DNA of 64,000 nt, from positions 496,001-560,000 of the forward strand of contig NZ_BNEO01000001.1 of assembly GCF_014905415.1 (NCBI RefSeq). Direction: 5' to 3'. The stretch is from Virgibacillus salexigens (GTDB lineage: Bacteria; Bacillota; Bacilli; Bacillales; Amphibacillaceae). The notes beneath the pieces were generated by a model, which did no database searches, was not told where the DNA came from, and worked only from the letters and a program-made list of their open reading frames with translations. Positions 8,104 through 16,632 of the stretch are shown piece by piece. Made by a program: the position numbers and the translations under genes. Within the stretch, counting starts at the first letter, position 1, and every line of letters begins with the position of its first letter.

Positions 8104-8913
8104 TTAACTAGTTCCATTCATCGTTCCATTTTCTATCGTCACTTCCACACCGAAATGATCGGAAATCACTGGTTTATTGATACCATTAAATATCACACGC
8201 GACAATCGTACCTTGTCCTTTGTCGACGTAAAAATAAAATCAATTCGTTTATTTTCGTTATTCTTTTCCCAACCTGCAATTTCACCAGCTACAGTAATTC
8301 CACTATCCTTTTCTCCTGCCAGTTGGAAGGTGTCATTATAACCTAAATGTTGCACATAGGCATACCCTTCCGCTTCTATATTAGACACATTATTAAAATC
8401 GCCCATTAGATAATGTGGAATCTGTTTATTTACATTTGTAACGAGTTGATCCATCTGGCAACGAAACGGCTCTTCTTTGTCCTGCCACCATCCCATATGA
8501 CAAGAATAAAATGCATATGGTATCCCATGATGATCAATGGTCAATCCTACCACCTTACGTGTTTTCCAAAATTCTGGATCATCACTTTGACTTACCAAGA
8601 ACTCTGTTTGGTCAAGAATTGGACACTTTGTCAATAAAGCAACCCCTTCTTCATATTGATCATAAGCAGTATGTGAGAACGCCCATGTATATTTATAAGT
8701 TGATCCCAAATCATTTAGCTTTTGTACAAGTAATAATCCAAAATTATCCTTTTTCAAACGATCTGTTACTTGTTCCGATACAATAGATTGACTTACTTCT
8801 TGTAAAGCAACAACATCATAAGCAGCCTCATGAATTGATGCAGCAAGGATGTCCAGCTTCTTCCATTGATCTTCCTCTTGCCAAGAATGGCAGTTTAGTG
8901 TCAATAATTTCAT
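8104..8913 (-). CDS. Endonuclease/exonuclease/phosphatase (EEP) family hydrolase
   Basis: A 269-aa protein with the EEP fold signatures in order: LTLNCHSW at the N terminus, VALQEVSQ (metal-binding Glu), SCHMGWW, GDFNN (catalytic Asp/Asn) and SDHFGVEV (catalytic His pair). There is no signal peptide, so it should act in the cytoplasm. The family covers nucleases, sphingomyelinases and sugar- or inositol-phosphate phosphatases. Its position between the PTS permease and the alpha-glucosidase suggests it acts on a sugar-phosphate or related metabolite rather than nucleic acid, but this is inference. Its ATG abuts the stop of the PTS gene (TAGATG), so translation is coupled. Confidence 0.8.
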   Translation of the reverse strand: MKLLTLNCHSWQEEDQWKKLDILAASIHEAAYDVVALQEVSQSIVSEQVTDRLKKDNFGLLLVQKLNDLGSTYKYTWAFSHTAYDQYEEGVALLTKCPILDQTEFLVSQSDDPEFWKTRKVVGLTIDHHGIPYAFYSCHMGWWQDKEEPFRCQMDQLVTNVNKQIPHYLMGDFNNVSNIEAEGYAYVQHLGYNDTFQLAGEKDSGITVAGEIAGWEKNNENKRIDFIFTSTKDKVRLSRVIFNGINKPVISDHFGVEVTIENGTMNGTS

Positions 8914-10578
8914 CTACTCCTCCTCCAGGTAATCGATTACCTTTGATTTAAGCACATCTGCTTTTGGTCCGTAGATTGCCTGAACGCCAGTATCTTTTTT
9001 AACAAGCCCCATTGCACCTGTCTTTTTCCAATCCGTTTCAGAGGCAACTTGATCTACATCTTTTACAGAGACTCTAAGACGTGTCATACATGCATCTACT
9101 TCCAAGATATTCGCTTCACCACCAAGTAAGCGGACAACTTCTTTCACTTCTGTATCTTTCGTATCTTTTGCTCTTGCTGTTTGCGTAGAGCTGTTGTTTT
9201 CCTCTTCTGTTTCATCGTCTTCTGAGTAATTACCGGCACGACCTGGTGTTGGTGAGTTTAATTTCCTGATTAAGAAGTGAAAAAGGAAATAACTAATTGC
9301 AAAGAAAACAAGACAAGTAATTACAAAGTTAATAATATCACCGATGAGCCCTGCATTGATTGCCATTGGTAATCGAGTAGTCAATTCGATTAACCCAAAG
9401 GAGTGTAAACGCAAATCTATTAAATCTACCATTGCAAAACTTACTCCAGCTATAAGAGCATAAACAAAGTACAATACTGGTGCTGCAAACATAAACATAA
9501 ACTCAATCGGTTCCGTTACCCCTGTAATGAATACGGCTAGTCCCGCAGAGAAAAACATGGACTTGTATTTTGTACGCTTATCTATATCAACATTACGATA
9601 CATTGCAAGTGCCGCTCCAATTAATACTGCACTGGATAAAATCATCTGTCCCATTTTAAACCTAGCTGGTGTTACTTCTTGTAGCAACGTATGATAGGCT
9701 TGCATATCACCAGCTGCTTGCAAATTGACTAGATCAGAAACCCAAGCCAACCAAAGTGGGTCTTGACCTGCTACCACTTCACCAACCGATGCTCCGGTCA
9801 TTATCGTATAGGTTCCGCCAAGCTCCGTATAGTTGATTGGAACCGTTAGCATATGATGTAAACCGAATGGTAACAACAATCGCTCTAACATCCCAAAGAC
9901 AAATGGCGCTAGAAATGGTGCAGAGTCTTTAGACGATGCTAACCAAATACCAAAATCATTAATCAGTCCCTGAATAAATGGCCATACAACAGCCATGATC
10001 ACAGCAATAATTACCGACCACAGGATAACCACAAATGGTACAAAACGTTTTCCATTAAAGAATGATAGGGCTTGTGGTAGTTTGCTAAAGTTGTAGTATT
10101 TATTATAAATTGCCGCTCCAATAAAACCGGAAATAATTCCAATAAATACCCCCATATTAAGCGCAGGTGCCCCTAAAATTGAAGTGAAATAATTATCCAC
10201 GACCAATTCACTTCCAAATAAAGAAGTAACTGCCGCCTCCGGATTGGTAAACATATCGTTGGTAACACCAAATATAACACCAGTAATTCGATTAATTAAT
10301 ATAAACGCTAGTAAAGCTGCGAATGCCCCTCCGGATCGCTCTTTTGCCCAAGAACCGCCAATGGCTACAGCAAATAAAATATGTAAGTTATTAATAATTG
10401 CCCAGCCAATATCTTCCATCACTCGTCCAATCATAAGGATAAAAGATATATCTTCCACTGACATTGCAATTACTTTCCCTAACGAGATCATAATTCCAGC
10501 TGCAGGCATTACAGCCACAACAACCAACAACGCCTTCCCTAACTTCTGCCAGAAATCAAATGAAAACATGTTTCTCAT
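8914..10578 (-). CDS. PTS transporter EIICB, maltose/alpha-glucoside type
   Basis: A 554-aa membrane protein. Residues about 1-430 are the EIIC channel of the glucose superfamily (FSFDFWQKLGKALLVVVAVMPAAGIM; later TEPIEFMFMFAAPVLY). A charged linker (about 435-470) leads to an EIIB domain with the phosphocysteine motif VDACMTRLRVSV. No EIIA is attached, so a separate EIIA(Glc) must supply phosphate. The alpha-glucosidase in the same operon points to maltose or another alpha-glucoside. AAGGAGGGAGCAGC precedes the ATG. The leader has a strong promoter and two cre/LacI-type sites. Confidence 0.87.
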   Translation of the reverse strand: MRNMFSFDFWQKLGKALLVVVAVMPAAGIMISLGKVIAMSVEDISFILMIGRVMEDIGWAIINNLHILFAVAIGGSWAKERSGGAFAALLAFILINRITGVIFGVTNDMFTNPEAAVTSLFGSELVVDNYFTSILGAPALNMGVFIGIISGFIGAAIYNKYYNFSKLPQALSFFNGKRFVPFVVILWSVIIAVIMAVVWPFIQGLINDFGIWLASSKDSAPFLAPFVFGMLERLLLPFGLHHMLTVPINYTELGGTYTIMTGASVGEVVAGQDPLWLAWVSDLVNLQAAGDMQAYHTLLQEVTPARFKMGQMILSSAVLIGAALAMYRNVDIDKRTKYKSMFFSAGLAVFITGVTEPIEFMFMFAAPVLYFVYALIAGVSFAMVDLIDLRLHSFGLIELTTRLPMAINAGLIGDIINFVITCLVFFAISYFLFHFLIRKLNSPTPGRAGNYSEDDETEEENNSSTQTARAKDTKDTEVKEVVRLLGGEANILEVDACMTRLRVSVKDVDQVASETDWKKTGAMGLVKKDTGVQAIYGPKADVLKSKVIDYLEEE

Positions 10579-10600
10579 GCTGCTCCCTCCTTATTATTAA

Positions 10601-10614
10601 TGCAAACGATTTCT
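10601..10614 (-). promoter_or_regulatory. cre/LacI-family operator-like site, promoter-distal
   Basis: On the minus strand AGAAATCGTTTGCA matches the cre consensus TGNAANCGNTNNCA at all but the first position. It shares TGCAAACGAT with the site at 10735-10748 and lies just before the EIICB start codon. Confidence 0.55.
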
Positions 10615-10734
10615 CAAATGAATCGATGGTTCCTTAGTTTTTCAAAAACTTGAAAACACTTTCATTTTACTAAAAAATAAAACATATACGTTATCAAAAT
10701 TCTACTTATTTAATCCTATTCTCCCAACCATATG

Positions 10735-10748
10735 TGCAAACGATTGCA
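10735..10748 (-). promoter_or_regulatory. cre/LacI-family operator-like site, promoter-proximal
   Basis: The minus-strand 14-mer TGCAATCGTTTGCA fits TGNAANCGNTNNCA completely and is nearly palindromic. It lies about 15 bp downstream of the -10 box of the PTS promoter, a repressing position for CcpA or for a MalR-type LacI regulator. No LacI-family gene is present in this window. Confidence 0.65.
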
Positions 10749-10762
10749 TTAATTCTATAAAC

Positions 10763-10791
10763 ATAGTATAGCAGAATCAATAGAAGGTCAA
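10763..10791 (-). promoter_or_regulatory. Sigma-A promoter of the alpha-glucoside PTS operon
   Basis: On the minus strand TTGACC (10786-10791) and TACTAT (10763-10768) are separated by exactly 17 bp. The cre-like site follows immediately downstream. Confidence 0.7.
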
Positions 10792-11065
10792 GTACTTGTT
10801 ATGATTTTTTGTTTATGTTCATCAAAAAACAGACTGTAATTATTGTTCATTTAGGAGAAAATACAGTTACATGTTGAGAGTATTTTCTATGGTTTTATGC
10901 ATAAAGCGTTTCTGATAGTTCGCGTACAGAGGTACTACTATAGCAGGGGACAAATAAACTACTTGAACTTCAAATAGAATATGTATCCTGAGAATAAAGT
11001 CGATTACCTCATATAAGCATAATCGACTTACCATTATAGAATGTTATAAAAGGATTTGAATCTTA
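10792..11065. other. Intergenic stretch with a terminator-like hairpin
   Basis: No gene is seen. A 10-bp inverted repeat at 10997-11029 (AAGTCGATTA / TAATCGACTT, 13-nt loop) is followed on the minus strand by TTATTCT and probably ends transcription of the PEP-mutase-like gene. Confidence 0.5.
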
Positions 11066-11908
11066 TTATTTCCCCCCTAAGTTAGCAATCTTGTCATAGG
11101 GCATAGCGTCATTCATCATATGATGAAAGGTTTGTTGACCCATGATCTCATCACTAATGGTTTTCAGTAAAGTTACAGTTGCTCTAAAAGGGCCAGACCC
11201 ACAACTAAGCCTCTCAATGCCAATATCTGATAACTCGGTCAAAGAAGGCATTCCAGGGCTGGCCAATAGATTAATAGGTAAGGAAAGTTCTTCTCTGAGA
11301 TGTTGGATAATCGTCTGGTCTGTTAATCCAGGAACGAAAATACAATCCGCTCCCGCTTCCTCAAATTCTTTAGCACGTCTAACGGTTTCTTTCAATCGCA
11401 TTGTTGCATCTCCAACATGGAGCCAGTATGTATCTGTACGAGCATTTATAAATAATGAAGCATCATCAGTGGCATAGGAAAGTTCCTTGATAGCTGCAAT
11501 TTTTTCTTTTTGAAAGGATAGATCATATAGTGGTTGATCTGGTTTGCCTGTACCGTCTTCAATATTTATCCCAACAACTCCAGTAGCTATAATTTTTTCT
11601 ACTGTTTCTAAAACCTCCTTAATGGTTTCTCCGTATCCTGCTTCAATATCTGCGCTGACGGGGACATTCACAGAACTTGTAATCAACTGAATGACTTCAA
11701 TCATTTTTTCCAGTGGAATATTTCCTCCATCCTTATACCCCAATGAAGCGGCAATACCAGCGCTTGTCGTTCCAATCGCTTCAAATCCACTTTCTTCAAA
11801 CATCTTAGCACTAATGGCATCCCACGCATTTGGAAGAACAAAGCTGGATGACTGCTGATGTAGATGATGAAAGTTACTCATTTTTAAAGATCGATGGTTT
11901 TGATCCAT
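11066..11908 (-). CDS. Isocitrate lyase/PEP mutase family enzyme
   Basis: A 280-aa TIM-barrel enzyme. The start chosen is the second ATG (11906-11908), 7 nt after AAGGGG. Motifs include VPVSADIEAGYG (metal-binding Asp region), GINIEDGTG and NARTDTYW, followed by RRAKEFEEAGADCIFVPG. These match the 2-methylisocitrate lyase/phosphoenolpyruvate mutase superfamily, subgroup of uncharacterised bacterial members. The classical KKCGH motif of isocitrate lyases is absent, so a C-C or P-C bond lyase of unknown substrate is the safe call. It is divergent from an ArsR-type regulator at 12024, with a possible operator between them. Confidence 0.82.
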   Translation of the reverse strand: MDQNHRSLKMSNFHHLHQQSSSFVLPNAWDAISAKMFEESGFEAIGTTSAGIAASLGYKDGGNIPLEKMIEVIQLITSSVNVPVSADIEAGYGETIKEVLETVEKIIATGVVGINIEDGTGKPDQPLYDLSFQKEKIAAIKELSYATDDASLFINARTDTYWLHVGDATMRLKETVRRAKEFEEAGADCIFVPGLTDQTIIQHLREELSLPINLLASPGMPSLTELSDIGIERLSCGSGPFRATVTLLKTISDEIMGQQTFHHMMNDAMPYDKIANLGGK

Positions 11909-11947
11909 AAAAAAACCCCTTTTCATGAATTAAATTTGAAATCACTT

Positions 11948-11962
11948 ATAATCTATGATTAT
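11948..11962. promoter_or_regulatory. Inverted repeat between the PEP-mutase-like gene and arsR-type gene
   Basis: A perfect 6-3-6 inverted repeat, ATAATC-TAT-GATTAT, lies in the 115-bp divergent intergenic region. It is a reasonable operator candidate for the adjacent winged-helix regulator, but AT-rich repeats of this size can arise by chance. Confidence 0.35.
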
Positions 11963-12023
11963 TGTAACCTATGGATAGTTCAACTATAATCGAAATATGG
12001 AATGCAGAAGGAGATGAATACAA

Positions 12024-12710
12024 ATGAGTGTGAATCCAAATGTGGCCGAAGTTGCTTCTCTCCTTAGTGAACCTTCAAGAGCAATGATTCTAACTAGTTT
12101 AATGGATGGGCGTTTTCATACAGCAAGTGAGTTAGCCTATATGGCTGCCATTAAACCCCAGACAGCCAGTTTTCATCTCTCAAAATTAGTGAAGGGGAAC
12201 CTTGTTACTGTCGAAAAGCATGGACGATATCGTTATTATCAACTGGCAAGTCGAGAGGTTGCATGTATTTTAGAATCTTTTCTTACTATTTCAAAACCAC
12301 CCGAAGTGCGTTCATTAAAACAGTCTAGCCAAACAATCGCCCTTCGTAATGCCAGAACGTGCTATGATCATTTAGCAGGACGGTTAGGTGTAGCATTAAC
12401 TGAATCGATGGTGAATTTGGGTTATTTGCGAAAAGGAGAAAAAGAATTTGAGGTAACCTCTAATGGAGAACGGTTTTTTCAGGATTTCGGATTGGAACTT
12501 GCGGATCTAAGAAAAGAACGTCGTTCCTTCTCCCGTGTTTGTTTGGACTGGAGTGAACGGCATCATCATCTTGCTGGTGCTTTAGGTCAGGCCATAACTT
12601 CTCATCTTTTTGAATTGAATTGGATTAGCAGAAAACCTTTAAGTCGTGCCGTTACGATTACCGATAAGGGACAGAAAGAGCTCAAAAGATACTTTAACTT
12701 AAGCATTTAA
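12024..12710 (+). CDS. ArsR-family winged-helix transcriptional regulator
   Basis: A 228-aa regulator. Residues about 5-85 form an ArsR-type winged helix (LLSEPSRAMILTSLMDGRFHTASELAYMAA, then PQTASFHLSKLVKGNLV and HGRYRYYQLA). The C-terminal half (NARTCYDHLAGRLGVAL...CLDWSERHHHLAGALG) is conserved in a subgroup of longer ArsR-like proteins and contains Cys and a His cluster that could bind metal or a ligand. AAGGAGATG lies before the ATG. The divergent arrangement suggests that it controls the PEP-mutase-like gene. Confidence 0.82.
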   Translation: MSVNPNVAEVASLLSEPSRAMILTSLMDGRFHTASELAYMAAIKPQTASFHLSKLVKGNLVTVEKHGRYRYYQLASREVACILESFLTISKPPEVRSLKQSSQTIALRNARTCYDHLAGRLGVALTESMVNLGYLRKGEKEFEVTSNGERFFQDFGLELADLRKERRSFSRVCLDWSERHHHLAGALGQAITSHLFELNWISRKPLSRAVTITDKGQKELKRYFNLSI

Positions 12711-12814
12711 ACTCCTTTTTCACAGGTTGTCTCTATATAACGAAAGAGTGCAAAAAGGATTAAGCAATGCGTAAAGCTTGATCCAACGCAACTCTACTAT
12801 TTAAGAAAGACTTA

Positions 12815-12858
12815 AAGGTAATCCATATTATGTTTTTTTGCTTTATATGGATTACCTT
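12815..12858. terminator. Long perfect hairpin between convergent genes
   Basis: A 14-bp perfect stem (AAGGTAATCCATAT / ATATGGATTACCTT) with a 16-nt T-rich loop lies between the convergent ArsR-type and M14 peptidase genes. It is a probable bidirectional terminator, though no long T tract follows the stem. Confidence 0.5.
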
Positions 12859-12884
12859 ATATTGCTACACCTTCTTATAAAAGC

Positions 12885-14279
12885 TTACCACTTCTCAATT
12901 AAATAATCAGCATCATCATGAAGTCTGTTATATGCATCTTCAGCAATCAATCCTTCTTCGTTTTGATGATCAAGTAGTAATTTAAAGTTCCTCATATGCT
13001 TAACAACCTTCTCACCTTCTTCTCTTTTCTCATAAATATTAACCATCATCAAATGGATAGATAATGAATGGGCAGCACTTTCGTTCTCGATCTTTCCTTC
13101 CTCTAAAAATCGTTCAACTAATATTTTCATATCAGATGAACGCTCCGTCCAATACTTTGGCAAACGAAGGAATTGATCACCATTTAGTTGGTCGATAGAC
13201 CCATCAGCCATACGAGTAGCAATGCCCCATAATCCATTTTCCACACGATCGATTAACGCTTGATCATAGCCATATTCAGGTTGTTGCCCTGGCATTTCGA
13301 AGAGAACCGTAGCGGTTCCATTAAGAGCAAATGAAGACCTAGCCTGTCCAGGCAAGTCACGTTCCTCAGGGTGCAAATAACGGGCAACTCCTGGCTCTTC
13401 CCTATCCGAAAATTCCTTTACCCCAAGAGCAGCAGCTAACGCGTATCGCTTAGACTTATCTTGATCCAATTTTGGCCAATCCGCATATTTTGTACTATCT
13501 TCCGGCCCCAGTGGTGGATAGTCTATCGCGATTGTGACATCCTCGCCGGTCTTATTCGTTTCTGGGGTTCCCATATGATGAAGATCTACAAAAGCCTCAA
13601 CTTCACCGAACTCATCTTTCAAATTCAGATATACGTTTCTAAGGATGCGGGATTCATTTGTTAGGAAAAAACCAGGATCGGCCCCTGTACCAGGTAAATC
13701 CGCAACCTCTGGTTCGTAGCTCAAATTCGGGTTAAAATCCCGGTTAATGTCAAATCCGCCGTTCGTTTCACTATAGTACCAAGATGGAGTAGTACCATTA
13801 AGCTGTGGATACTTATTCATAACATCATTCCATGAGAAAATATTCTGGCGTTGAGTTATGTCAGCACCATCGACATTAAGCCTAGGCACGGCAACTATTG
13901 TAACTTCGTCACGAATTGCTTGAGCAAAGGTACTATCACTGGTTCCGAGTGTTTCAAGCATTTGTACAAGTGCTTCAGGACCACTCTTTTCGTTTCCATG
14001 TATATTACCATTTATTAATAATACTTGATCCCCTGTCCCCACTCTAGCAGCATAGATTTCTCGTCCTTGGTGTGAATGACCAATGACATCAACATCGACT
14101 CTGTTAGAACTTGCCTTCTCAATTTGATTTAGCTTTTGAATTAGTTCTTCATTGCTCATCCAATCATGGTCCACATTATCAGTATTATTATCGTTTTGCA
14201 GCGCCTGTACAGAAAGCGGATTCATTACTAGTAAGATAAAAGCAACGAATATTAATTTTGTCCAACTATTTTTTCTCAT
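12885..14279 (-). CDS. Secreted M14-family zinc carboxypeptidase
   Basis: A 464-aa exported peptidase. The N terminus is a classical signal peptide (MRKNSWTKLIFVAFILLVMNPLSVQA). The M14 catalytic set is visible: HGNEKSGPEAL (zinc HxxE), VPRLNVDGAD, GFDINRDFNP (substrate Arg and Asn), VDLHHMG (third zinc His) and LFEMPGQQPEYG (catalytic Glu). A C-terminal helical region of about 110 residues (MKILVERFLEEGKIENESAAHSLS...) follows the catalytic domain and resembles spacer repeats found at the ends of secreted Bacillus proteins. It should trim cell-wall or environmental peptides outside the cell. TTAGGGAGG precedes the ATG. Confidence 0.87.
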   Translation of the reverse strand: MRKNSWTKLIFVAFILLVMNPLSVQALQNDNNTDNVDHDWMSNEELIQKLNQIEKASSNRVDVDVIGHSHQGREIYAARVGTGDQVLLINGNIHGNEKSGPEALVQMLETLGTSDSTFAQAIRDEVTIVAVPRLNVDGADITQRQNIFSWNDVMNKYPQLNGTTPSWYYSETNGGFDINRDFNPNLSYEPEVADLPGTGADPGFFLTNESRILRNVYLNLKDEFGEVEAFVDLHHMGTPETNKTGEDVTIAIDYPPLGPEDSTKYADWPKLDQDKSKRYALAAALGVKEFSDREEPGVARYLHPEERDLPGQARSSFALNGTATVLFEMPGQQPEYGYDQALIDRVENGLWGIATRMADGSIDQLNGDQFLRLPKYWTERSSDMKILVERFLEEGKIENESAAHSLSIHLMMVNIYEKREEGEKVVKHMRNFKLLLDHQNEEGLIAEDAYNRLHDDADYLIEKW

Positions 14280-14709
14280 AATGCCCTCCCTAAAAATTCA
14301 CTTAATCATCCCTACTGCTATTCATCTTAATAAAGTGATGAAACAATTACTTATTTTAGATGTACTTTGATGAAACACCTCCTTTAAATCTCTTTTTAGA
14401 GAAAGTCAATACATCCTTTTAAAACTCCGAGCAATCCAGTCCCTAACTTATAAACATGTATTTATTTTTAGTTTCGATAGGCGCTTTTGTATCTCCTTCT
14501 GAAAATGAATAATCAGTACTTTAGTAGGTATATCAAGTGAAGTGAATGATCTGAAGGGTATAAGTGACTTTGTAAAAACGCTGCCTGCAATCATTTAAAA
14601 ACAAGAAAAGATGCCCTTAGGCACCCAACTAATTATTTGCTTTACTAAGATGGTGATCGTTATCCCAACAAAGCAGAGAAGTTAAAATATCGTAAGGCTC
14701 ACATAAAGC
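14280..14709. other. Intergenic stretch without a recognisable gene
   Basis: About 430 bp upstream of the secreted peptidase. It must contain that gene's promoter, but no convincing -35/-10 pair stands out, and no conserved RNA or repeat is recognised. Confidence 0.4.
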
Positions 14710-14710
14710 A

Positions 14711-14746
14711 AACGACCTACAAAGCTCATTTACTTCGTAGGTCGTT
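14711..14746. terminator. Terminator after the HMG-CoA lyase gene
   Basis: A 10-bp perfect stem (AACGACCTAC / GTAGGTCGTT) lies immediately 3' of the minus-strand lyase gene. A T-rich tail is present on both sides, so it may work in both directions. Confidence 0.65.
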
Positions 14747-14749
14747 GTT

Positions 14750-15667
14750 TTAGACTGTTTTTTTATAATTACTAGATTGATAAGCAAGTGCTTTACTCGG
14801 TAGACTTTTACCTAATTTATCTTGAATATATAAAGCTGCTTGTTGAATCTTTTCTTCTTTTATGCCGGTTTCAATTCCCAATCCATGTAACAAATATAAT
14901 ACATCATTTGTAGCAACATTCCCAGCCGCTCCTTTTGCATAAGGGCAGCCACCTAAACCGCCAACAGAGCTGTCAAATCGCGTTATTCCATGTTGAATAG
15001 ATGTCATCATATTTGCGATTGCCATTCCTCTTGTGTCATGAAAATGCATAATAATCTTTTCTTGATCGTAACGAGATAATATAGAAGCTAATAAAGCTTC
15101 TACCTGACTCGGAACGGCAGTTCCAATTGTATCGCCCAATGATATAGAATCCACACCATAATCAAATAATTGATCGCAAACGTCTATTACTTGTTCTGGA
15201 GAGATTCTTCCCTCATATGGACAATCAAAAACGGTAGATACATAACCAGTTACTGCCTTTTTAGCATCTTTTGCTTCATGGATTACTTTTTTCAACACGG
15301 GGTAGGTTTCATCAATGGATTTATTAATATTTTTTTGATTATGTGTATCACTTGCTGACATAAAAACCGAAGCTACATCAATTCCTGTTTCCAATGCATG
15401 CTCTAGCCCCTTTAAATTGGGAACAAGCGCAGAGTAGGTCACGTCTGGATTTCGCTTAATCCTTCTGCCTACTTCACGTGCATCGGCCAATGGTGGAATC
15501 CACTTTGGATGTACAAAAGATGAATATTCAATTTCCTTCACACCGGATTCAGACAGCATGTTAATCCATTTCACCTTGTCATTTGTATCAATAAATACAT
15601 CTTCATTCTGTAATCCGTCCCTTGGCCCAACCTCTTTGATACCCACATGCTTTGGATACTGACACAT
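14750..15667 (-). CDS. mvaB: Hydroxymethylglutaryl-CoA lyase
   Basis: A 305-aa TIM-barrel lyase that splits 3-hydroxy-3-methylglutaryl-CoA into acetyl-CoA and acetoacetate, the last step of leucine catabolism. The start is the ATG 15665-15667, close after GGAGGGG; the longer ORF reads through that site. Signature elements are KEVGPRDGLQNED (catalytic Arg/Asp), MHFHDTRGMA (metal His pair) and GGLGGCPYAKGAAGN, which holds the conserved Cys of the active-site loop. The other leucine-pathway genes are not in this window, and no sigma-54 promoter was found in front of it, unlike the valine genes. Confidence 0.92.
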   Translation of the reverse strand: MCQYPKHVGIKEVGPRDGLQNEDVFIDTNDKVKWINMLSESGVKEIEYSSFVHPKWIPPLADAREVGRRIKRNPDVTYSALVPNLKGLEHALETGIDVASVFMSASDTHNQKNINKSIDETYPVLKKVIHEAKDAKKAVTGYVSTVFDCPYEGRISPEQVIDVCDQLFDYGVDSISLGDTIGTAVPSQVEALLASILSRYDQEKIIMHFHDTRGMAIANMMTSIQHGITRFDSSVGGLGGCPYAKGAAGNVATNDVLYLLHGLGIETGIKEEKIQQAALYIQDKLGKSLPSKALAYQSSNYKKTV

Positions 15668-16007
15668 GCTTTCCCCTCCAATTTCAGAATTGATTTTTTC
15701 GAAACTCCTCATTACGTATTATTATCAATGTATGCAAAATGACAAATACAGTTCACGATAAGAAGGCTTGTGAATACGCTTACTTATAAAAATATAACCT
15801 CTTTTTGTACTATATATATTGGATCATGTTTCATTTCATTCAACTTTGTTGAATAAAGTATATTATAAACATCCAACCCAAGTCAAACGAAGGAGAACAA
15901 AACTGCCCATCTCAGAAAATGTAATAGATGAACGACAAACTTGGTTTAACAAGTTCTATTTTGCTCATACTAAGTTCTATAATTATTTGAAGAATGGAGC
16001 TGAGCAA
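15668..16007. other. Divergent intergenic region
   Basis: About 340 bp between the HMG-CoA lyase start and the AhpD-like start. An open frame extends upstream of the AhpD-like gene to a TTG, but it is Lys/Tyr-rich, has no ribosome binding site and does not extend the domain. No operator or RNA structure is recognised. Confidence 0.4.
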
Positions 16008-16349
16008 ATGGATTCTACCAAATCAAAGCTGATTGAATATAAAGAAGGGATGGGAAAATTCTCCGATAAAATGCCGGGATTTACAAAAGCCTATACATCC
16101 TTTACAGAAGCTTGTTTTCAAGAAGGGGCCTTACCTAAGAAAGCAAAGCAATTAATCGCATTAGGTATCAGTGTTCATGCGCAAGATGAATATTGTATTA
16201 TCTATCATACAAAAGGCTGTTTGGATCAAGGCTGCACCGAGGAGGAAATTCTTGATGCCATATGTGTGACTGCTGCTTTTGGGGGTGGACCTGCAATGAG
16301 TCAAGGAGTTACATTAGTACAAGCATGTATTGATGAACGAAAGCAGTAG
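16008..16349 (+). CDS. Carboxymuconolactone decarboxylase/AhpD-like protein
   Basis: A 113-aa all-helical protein of the CMD family. The start ATG at 16008 follows GGAGCTG. The core reads KAKQLIALGISVHAQDEYCIIYHTKGCLDQGCTEEEI. AhpD-type peroxidase partners carry a CxxC here. This protein has only the second Cys (DEYC) followed by the conserved His three residues later, so classical disulfide AhpD activity is doubtful, although further Cys occur at CLDQGC. A decarboxylase, thiol-peroxidase or stress role is possible. It is monocistronic with a strong terminator at 16396. Confidence 0.8.
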   Translation: MDSTKSKLIEYKEGMGKFSDKMPGFTKAYTSFTEACFQEGALPKKAKQLIALGISVHAQDEYCIIYHTKGCLDQGCTEEEILDAICVTAAFGGGPAMSQGVTLVQACIDERKQ

Positions 16350-16395
16350 CTTGTATATACGTTTTGGATGAGCATACTTATATAGATACGTATGA

Positions 16396-16434
16396 AATCA
16401 GCTTGTAAAGAAAAACTTGCAGGCTGATTTTTTT
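16396..16434 (+). terminator. Rho-independent terminator after the AhpD-like gene
   Basis: A long stem (AATCAGCTTGTAAAG pairing with ACTTGCAGGCTGATT, with G-U pairs) ends in a run of T on the plus strand. Confidence 0.85.
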
Positions 16435-16632
16435 CTTACAAATGAGCTTATATAACAAGTGATTGCTCCCTTTAATCGTTCTCACGAAGTATAAAAACAA
16501 TCGATTTATATTTCCTCATTTATTCCACATTTATCACATATTCATTCCATCACCATTGTTTAGTATTAGTAATGTGCTTCATTATAAGCACCCAGCAAAC
16601 ATTTGAAAATAATAGAAAGACGGTGAAAAACA

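Noticed and set aside
15700-15780. Sigma-54 promoter before HMG-CoA lyase
   Set aside because: A TTTTGCA (-12-like) sequence exists but the required GG ten bases upstream is missing.
15819-16007. N-terminal extension of the AhpD-like protein
   Set aside because: It begins with TTG without a ribosome binding site, is Lys/Tyr-rich and adds nothing to the conserved domain; ATG 16008 has a suitable site.
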